Assembly: GCA_034440575.1 (NCBI GenBank) | Contig: JAOTOL010001220.1 | Coordinates: forward strand, 173,501-237,500 | Origin: Imbricaverruca yamaguchii | Taxonomy: Eukaryota; Arthropoda; Thecostraca; Neoverrucidae | Length of the DNA: 64,000 nucleotides | Reading direction: 5' to 3' | In this document: one piece after another, positions 58,063 through 64,000 of the stretch | Layout of the letters: each line of letters starts with the position of its first letter | How positions within the stretch are numbered: the first letter of the stretch is position 1 | Notes under the pieces: model-generated | What the model was told of the DNA's origin: nothing | The model's database searches: none | What the model saw: the letters and a program-made list of their open reading frames with translations, nothing else | Program-made: the position numbers and the translations under genes

Positions 58063-58174
58063 CAGCCCAAGATAACCAAGTTTCACAGGCGAAGAACCAA
58101 GGGAGACCTTCCTTCCTAAAAGCCTTCCTCTGGTGTTGCCTTTCACAATATATATTGCTGCACGCCTTGCTACG

Positions 58175-58177
58175 ATG
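58175..58177 (+). CDS. first exon ending in the start codon: ATG|GTGAGT
   Basis: A 93-nt first exon (about 58085-58177) ends with ATG placed directly before the donor GTGAGTATTT (intron from 58178). TATA box, initiator, short 5' UTR and ATG at the donor together look like the start of an arthropod cuticle or other secreted-protein gene. The second exon was not identified. Joining to the acceptor CGTCGCTTTTAG at about 58258 would give a short non-secretory ORF, so a later exon, perhaps beyond the window, is more likely. Confidence 0.45.
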
Positions 58178-58559
58178 GTGAGTATTTCGCTCAAATCAGC
58201 AGGGCCCAGAAGTCATACACCTGGACGCGACGTTTAAAAAAACTCGTCGCTTTTAGTCGTGCCTGGAACCAGTCGCAGCCCGACCTCGGGTGGGTCACCC
58301 CCTCTCCCTGATCCACCGAAAGCGAATCAATGGACGCTGTTTTTTTGGGTGGGGTGGGGAGGTATAAGCTTAATCATAAGTTCCGAAATTCCCATGAACC
58401 ATCGTTACGGACATTAGTCCGTAACAAAAGTAAGCTGCCAGGGAACACAATTCTGCTTTTGTGTGCTCGACTTCCTTTTCTGCATTTATTTGAACAACGA
58501 CAAACATGTTGGGATCATTTCTTTGAGCGTAATCCCTGGTGTATTTTAGGTGCGTCAGG
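58178..58559 (+). other. putative intron start, nothing recognised
   Basis: About 380 bases without a supported exon. Confidence 0.3.
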
Positions 58560-59290
58560 GATTCTTTAAAAACCTCGACTCGCTTCACAGATTCTTGGAG
58601 GGTACCGCGATACGTTTCTATGCGTTTCGGCGCGTTTGTGTGAGCCACAGCACGCTAGCAGCGCTCCTGGCGCGCTTTAGTGGGATCCGCGTGCGTTTTC
58701 ACTCGGCGTGCATTTTAGGGGCCCCAGCGCGCGCTTGGACCCAATGCCCTCACTTCAGTTTCCGGTGTACTAAACGGACCCATATGCCAAATGTATGGTC
58801 CCTTGCATGACTTTAGAGGCTCCAGTACTCTTTTAGAAGCCCCGGTGCTTCCTAAGGACATTCGCATTCTTTCTCCCCCGGTGCGTTTTTATGGTTTCCG
58901 GCACGTCCTTCGGAACTCCAGCGGTTTTCACATTTCTGATGGACTCTGGCGCGACTTAGAGCCACAGCACGATTCTGGGACCCACCGTGCTCTCGGAAGC
59001 TCGTGATGCTTTAGAAGCTCCTCGTGCGATCTTATTTTACCCCAGCACTCTTAAATGGCCTTCAAACATTTTTAAGGTCCACGGCGTGTAGCTATTAGAA
59101 GCTCCACAGTGTTTAGGGGGCCATGGTACGTTTTCAAGGGTCTCATTACGCTTCGTGAAGCTTCGGCACACTTTGAAGGACGCCATGTGCTTTATAAGAA
59201 CCCTTAGGTGCTTCCATGCTTCCCAGCTCTTTGTTTGGTGCCAAACACGTTTTCAGGATTACCGTCGCATTTCTGTGGCACAGATGCGTT
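58560..59290. repeat. degenerate about 30-bp repeat, locus 2
   Basis: Words such as GGCGCGTTTGTGTGAGCCAC, TTTTAGGGGCCCCAGCGCGC, TTTTAGAAGCCCCGGTGC, CCGGTGCGTTTTTATGG and GCTCCACAGTGTTTAGGGGG recur at 25-35 bp spacing. The motif [G]CxCC(A/G)GxxCGxTTTxxxxG is shared with 24130-24700. Old satellite-like DNA. Confidence 0.5.
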
Positions 59291-59449
59291 CCTTCGGACC
59301 ATGACGAAGATTGTTGTCGGTTTCTCGTCCGAAAAGAAAGCTAAAATTTATCACTATAATTCAGCCTATCTAACACGATAGGAGCGAATATTGTCCCATT
59401 AGCACCCTTCCCCTAACTGCACTACTGACCAGTAGATCCATCCTGGGCA
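59291..59449. other. spacer
   Basis: About 160 bases, nothing recognised. Confidence 0.4.
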
Positions 59450-60444
59450 GGGATGCGGAGCCGGAGCCGGAGCCGGAGCCTGAGCCACCGGAGCCGGAAC
59501 ATTTTGCCCGGAGCTGGAGCCGGAGCCGGAGCCGCCGGGACATTTTACTCGGAGCCGGAGTCGGAGTCGGAGCCGTCAAAAGCATGGCGGCTCCGACTCC
59601 GAAAAGGGTGTAAATTAAACAAAATTAGCAAACGTGAAATGGACACATTATACCTAGTATGGTATGGCGTGGTATGAAAACGCATTTTGAAAAGCCAAAA
59701 TGTTTGAATACGAGTAACATGCAAAAATATCATGAAACAATGGTAGAATAACCAATAACCATATCTAGCCTCAGCAGTCAATGCAATAGTTCCATGTTTA
59801 GTTATGTTACGGTCGGTTGAATTTTTTGAAATCGCAGCGCCAAATCACAGAAGTCGGCGCTGATACGCTTCCCGTATATTGGCAAAAAGGAAGTGTTCTT
59901 GACAACACTAAGCGATTTATTTTATGCGTATTGATCACAATGTACATCAAACAAGTCGCTAGTTTTGCCTAGAACACTTCCTTTTTGCCAATATACAGGA
60001 AGCGCATCAACGCCGATATTTGTGGTCTGGCGCTGGGAATTTTTTATTGACTTTAGTAACCCATAACTTAAAAAAAAAATTCGGTCGATTTTCATTTTTC
60101 GCACTTTAAGCAACGCGCCGGTCATTTGTTAGCAGGCACACAAACAATGGCGTGTATCGGCCGGTAAAATCTGGAGTTATCTACGAAAAACCGGAGGGGT
60201 GGGCGGATTTCACCCCGACCCCCTCTAGGGCGCGTGTTAATGGATCGAACACGTTTGGGGTGTACGGAGCCGGAGCCCGAGCCGGAGCCGCCGGAGCCGG
60301 TACATTTTGCCCGGATCCGGAGCCGGAGCCGGAGCCGCCGGGATATTTTACTCGGAGCCGGAGCCGGAGTCGGAGCCGGGATACTTCTCCGGAGCCGGAG
60401 TCGGAGCCGGAGCCGTCCAAAATTTTCCCGGCTCCGCATCCCTA
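59450..60444. mobile_element. GGAGCC-rich element with inverted ends, split by a family 1 insertion
   Basis: GGGATGCGGAGCCGG at 59450 and its exact reverse complement CCGGCTCCGCATCCC at about 60430-60444 bracket the region. Two GGAGCC hexanucleotide-rich blocks (59455-59590 and 60265-60435) share GCCGGGA(C/T)ATTTTACTCGG in the same orientation. Between them lies the folded family 1 fragment (about 59825-60240). ORFs of GSGSGS or EPEPEP type are artefacts. Confidence 0.5.
59838..60240 (-). mobile_element. TTAA-bordered modular repeat (family 1), folded-back A module
   Basis: On the minus strand it starts TTAACACGCGCCCTAGAGGG (TTAA 60237-60240) and follows module A down to about 59943. It then turns back, so that 59838-59935 is the inverted copy of 59943-60035 (CGCTTCCCGTATATTGGCAA against TTGCCAATATACAGGAAGCG). 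This produces a hairpin of about 90-bp arms. Confidence 0.75.
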
Positions 60445-62881
60445 ATCCTGGGGCCTCTGGTCCTCTTCATCTACCACTGCTGGAGCCATGAATCGTCTTA
60501 TTTTTCTTTATGTACCGTAGCTTCCATAAAAGAACATCTTCCTCGACTTTCTAGCCAGCCCCGTTGGGCCCCTATGAGGCACAAGGCCCATTTGACATTT
60601 TTGTTCGACCTGGCACTTTTACACTCGGGCCCCTTCAACATTTCGAGGGGGTTTCCCCCTGGGCTCCAAATGGCTGCACTACCGACTGGAACCGCCTTTG
60701 ACGAGCAATTTACGGTCCAACAGATGGGAACAAACACAAACGTCTTATAATTCTGATCTTTGTGGACCTAGCTGATAAAAAGCGCGTCAATGAGGTGTTT
60801 GGCAAGAGCATGCCTGGCGAACAACTCGCCTGGAGCCGCCTTTGACAAAAAAATCAGAACTCCCGGAACGGCAATCGGTATCTTCCATGTGTTCACGTAA
60901 GAGCAAGAACAATCCACAATTGTATCAAGCATATGCACCCACAGAAACAGCCCCAGCCTCCCCTCCCTCCCACTCTTCATCCACCCCTGGTAAAAATGTG
61001 AATGGTAAAAATTGAGATGCTCTGCACAATGACCTGGTAGCAGGTGCTGCAAAGTTTTCGGGCAATATATAAAGTAAATTGAAGGCAGCAGAATAAAGAC
61101 AATTGTGTTTCTTCGTCCTTTGCCCCATCCCCAAAGAAACCAAAATCACCTGGAGCCGCCCATGACCAATGCATACTTTCGAAATTGTCTAAGCGCTGTA
61201 AAATACCTCCTAGTTGTTCATTCGCTCCGTAGTTCCCCAGCATGAACCTCAACAGTAAGTCAATTTAGTCAAAGTAAGAGCCAAAGGTAAGCCACAACTC
61301 ATGGCTTACCCACTTCGCATGGACGACGCAAAGTGGATAAGCACACTTCCAAAGGGGGAGGGGGAATGTGTCCCACAATCGGGGAGATGATTATCATTGC
61401 GCACATGAGCGTTGCATGGAAATAATAACCAAACAATGACCGTGTCCACCCATCCGAAGTCCGTGGTGCCATTCTGTCGCCGTTGCCATCCTGGTTGGAC
61501 CTCTGGTAAGCAGAAGTACCACAACCTCTCGAGTCATCCGGCCAATGGTCTTTCAGCCTTAGCGGCTACGCTTGGCGACCAACAGCCAAATTCGTTCTAG
61601 AGCATGGTCCGAATAGAAGCGAAACATGCTACAGTGTGATAAAAATTGAGAGAGAAAATTTCCGAACATGCTTCCGAAAACCAGAGCCTTGAGCCGACCC
61701 TGAGGTAGGTTAAACGTTTCTTTTAAATAGTACCGTGTGCAGAAGCGATTATTGAGAAAAGTTACCAAGGGTCAGGATAATCGCTCTAAGTTCCTGGAGC
61801 TACCGATCAAATTGCAGCGGGTACTTGATGTCTCTTAAGCGTCTCATTTCAAATGCAATGCGTACATTGTATACCAAAGAACCCAAGACAGGGGAGGAAG
61901 GACGGACGGACGGAAAATGTTTCAATATTGCCATTGATCACAACAATTATATTATTTATGATGAACTGTGGTGTATTCTTGCTTTAGAAACTGAGTTAAT
62001 CATATCCGATCTGGTGAGTACACATTTCGTTTTTCTCGAAGTTTAGAGGAAATTTTTTTTTTTTAAAGCATGCCCTTACCGCAAAATATGGGAGGGGAAA
62101 TGCTTGCTTGCAAAATATTTTGAGGGATGTGTCTCGCGCAGTCTTCTACAGAATGCATCGATGGGATGAACAAGCGGCATCGCCACGGGAGGGGAGGGAA
62201 GAGCGGCCTCTTCAACATGACATATGGTCCCTTTGGACGCTCAGATTGTGTCGAAATCAATGAAAGCTGGGTGAAATAGCTCCCTGACAGCAGATGAAGC
62301 CCAATGGCAGGTCAAGAGCTACCTGACGAAAAGTCTTGGTTACGCTCCAGGGATAAACATTAACTTAATAGTTTTACATACGATACATAAGTTGTGTGTT
62401 TGAAGATACAGGGAGTTGAGTGTATTTCACTAGAAGTTCAGAAATGCTTCACAGTTTCAGCTTAACTCACTAACAGTTCAGAAATCACAGACTGCTGGTT
62501 CTGACACAGATTGTATTGTCGTGTAATCGTAGGTGGTGATCTGGCTGCGCTGAGATTTGGGTCGGATCCAGAAGCCTGACTGCGGGGAAGTACTTAAGAA
62601 TTATTCGAATACAAAAACCTAACTTCAGATTTGGTCAACTAATATTCGTCGAATCCCCTAAGACTATGTTCATGGAATAAAATGTTCTGAGATTACAAGA
62701 AAATGTCGTTTCAGAACAAAACATCCTCCAAAGATCGGCCTCTTACAGGGGAGGGTGAATGGTCCTTTCGGCAACCCCATGGACCCGCCCCCGACTGAAG
62801 CAATCATCACTTAACGCAGCCACCTTGTCTCCAATTGCCACTTAGTGCGATCAGACGCCTCCCACGTGTTGCCAAATCCCC
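60445..62881. other. no gene supported
   Basis: Sequence with TCGCCTGGAGCCGCC(T/C)- words near 60690, 60825 and 61150 suggests old transposon ends. Short ORFs on both strands have no domains. A T-run at 62053 is the only simple sequence. Confidence 0.35.
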
Positions 62882-63095
62882 AGTCACGTCTGGCGAGTTT
62901 TGCCGCTAGAGCCGCCGTCCCGGTACTAGCAGATCACCTGCCACGTCTGGCGAGTTTTGCCGCTGGAGCCACCGTCCCGGTATTACCAGATCACCTGCCA
63001 CGTCTGGCGAGTTTTGCCGCTGGAGCCGCCGTCCCGGTACTAGCAGATCACCTGCCACGTCTGGCGAGTTTTGCCGCTGGAGCCGCCGTCCCCAC
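62882..63095. repeat. 57-bp minisatellite, about 4 copies, beside the CBM14 exon
   Basis: The unit is CACGTCTGGCGAGTTTTGCC, then GCTGGAGCCGCCGTCCCGGT and ACTAGCAGATCACCTGC, at 62885, 62942, 62999 and 63056. It starts within 25 bp of the stop codon of the minus-strand CBM14 exon and so would lie in its 3' UTR. It is the only array here whose unit is a multiple of three. Confidence 0.95.
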
Positions 63096-63116
63096 ACGGC
63101 CACATCAGCTGCCGCG

Positions 63117-63357
63117 TCAGGCCAGCTCGGCCTGCAGCGTCTCCAGGTCGGCCAGCGTGTCTAGCCGGCCCAGCTGGCGGCGCCTGTTGTGCTCCCGCCG
63201 CTCGTGGTCGGCCCGCAGCCGGTCGAAGTAGTTGTACGCCTCGAAGTACTTGACGGCGGCGTAGTAGTCGGGCGCCAGGTGGCACGGCAGCGCCGCCGCC
63301 TCCGCCTGGCAGCTCAGCGAACGCTGGTCGAACAGCGTGCCGTTGTTGCAGAAGAAG
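63117..63357 (-). CDS. terminal exon of a chitin-binding type-2 (CBM14/peritrophin-A) protein
   Basis: The minus-strand frame runs to TGA at 63117-63119. It starts at or upstream of SFFCNNGTLFDQRSLSCQAE, followed by ALPC and APDYYAAVKYFEAYNYF. The C-x-NGTLFDQ-x4-C-x8-C pattern is the second half of a CBM14 domain (the usual form is F-L-C-P-N-G-T-x-F, then C, then a final C about nine residues on). The usual aromatic pair before the last Cys is replaced by Glu/Ala. A basic helical tail (ADHERREHNRRRQL) follows. Such proteins bind chitin in cuticle or gut lining. The first half of the domain must be in an upstream exon. The acceptor could be CCGACAG before 63357 or TGGACAG before 63396; both are weak. 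The exon is very GC-rich. Confidence 0.75.
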
Positions 63358-63529
63358 CTGTCGGCGGACCCGCCGGCACCGCGTGAGACATACGTTCTGT
63401 CCACGTCGATCTAACTGAGTTAGCGACCCAGCGACCCATCCAAACGCCATGTTCGTGTGCTTTCTTCCCTTTCCAACCAAAAGTTCTGAAATTAGATGCG
63501 TCTGCACGCGTAACTGAACCACACTTGGT
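63358..63529 (-). other. upstream edge of the CBM14 exon or intron
   Basis: The CBM14 frame stays open to a TAG near 63411, so the exon could start as far up as 63396. A 160-codon minus ORF at 63040-63522 is in another frame and is a shadow. Confidence 0.4.
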
Positions 63530-64000
63530 TCATATTTCCATTCCTATCCTGAAGCAGCTTAAGAACCCGGCCTCACTGCCCACTTCAGTGCTGGTATTGT
63601 CGTCGGATTTTTGGCCGTTCCCTTGTTGGAGGAGAATAATTTTAGGATGGCTCAACGACCATTCTGCCGAGTGATCTCTGCAATGCAGCCGACGGTATGG
63701 ACTTGGCCCTTGAGAAGAGCCTATAAGCTTCTGCTGGGCTTCAATTCAGGTGGTGCTGGCGCCTGCATTGGGTCCTTGAGCTGGCCACGTGGAGCAGCAT
63801 TGATTTTCAAGCATTCGAGGTCTTCCTGTGTGGTTTTCTATAGTTTGTTGCAACATATATACCTGGCTAAATCTGGCTCAGATCCAAATTAAGCTGTTTT
63901 CATAGCCTGTAGGAGCATACACATCATACATTTATACAGGCAAGAAGTAAGGGATGCTCATGCATGGGTGGGTGAGAGCTATGATAAATTATGCTCAGAA
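63530..64000 (-). repeat. dispersed repeat family 3, minus copy, cut by the window end
   Basis: It is the reverse complement of 30955-31440 with high similarity along the whole length (CAAGCATTCGAGGTCTTCCT, GAATTGAAGCCCAGCAGAAG as complements). It lies about 130 bp upstream of the CBM14 exon, probably in its intron. The plus ORF at 63611-63892 lies within the repeat and has no domain. Confidence 0.85.

Noticed and set aside
58259..58380. Exon 2 joined to ATG|GTGAGT at 58178
   Set aside because: Acceptor is acceptable but the joined frame encodes a short non-secretory Pro/Arg-rich peptide of about 37 residues ending soon after; not convincing.
63040..63522. 160-codon minus ORF
   Set aside because: Shadow frame of the CBM14 exon; it lacks the conserved cysteine pattern.

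Overview
This 64 kb window is eukaryotic nuclear DNA, most likely from an arthropod. No operons, ribosome-binding sites or dense coding are visible. Instead there are GT-AG introns, short GC-rich coding exons in AT-richer DNA, microsatellites and minisatellites, tRNA-derived SINEs with target-site duplications, two LINE remnants and degenerate TTAGG-type (arthropod telomere-like) tracts. A chitin-binding (CBM14 / peritrophin-A-like) terminal exon also fits an arthropod. I cannot tell crustacean from chelicerate or insect.

Genes. On the minus strand, a first exon with signal peptide (10416-10655) and a second exon (601-739) are phase-compatible. Together they look like the start of a TGF-beta-superfamily prodomain, with a 9.7 kb intron between them. 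The rest of that gene would lie left of the window. On the minus strand at the right end, the last exon of a CBM14 cuticle or peritrophic protein (63117-63357) ends beside a 57-bp minisatellite. Two plus-strand first exons (near 51.0 and 58.1 kb) each pair a TATA box with an ATG placed directly before a splice donor, a layout common in arthropod cuticle-protein genes. Their second exons were not found. Weaker items are a candidate exon or pseudo-exon at 16.5 kb, a candidate exon at 40.6 kb, a decayed ORF at 18.5 kb and an unidentified 239-codon ORF at 37.6 kb.

Mobile DNA. A 5'-truncated I-clade-like LINE with intact RNase H (48460-50172) is flanked by perfect 15-bp duplications. An older CR1/L2-like LINE pseudogene occupies about 54.8-56.3 kb. 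A tRNA-derived SINE family has two copies (9361-9502 minus, 47181-47346 plus), both with target-site duplications. Two other tRNA-like SINE heads lie near 45 kb. A modular repeat with TTAACACRCGCCCTGG module borders (family 1) has five copies or fragments. Two further dispersed families have two inverted copies each.

Tandem repeats fill much of the rest. A cluster of five different arrays occupies 31.5-37.2 kb, and other arrays have 23-, 28-, 25- and 57-bp units. Most long ORFs in the window are by-products of these arrays or of GC-rich islands. I see no self-contained new multi-gene system. The most noteworthy items are the modular TTAA-bordered repeat, the SINE family, the TGF-beta-like gene fragment and the ATG|GT first exons.
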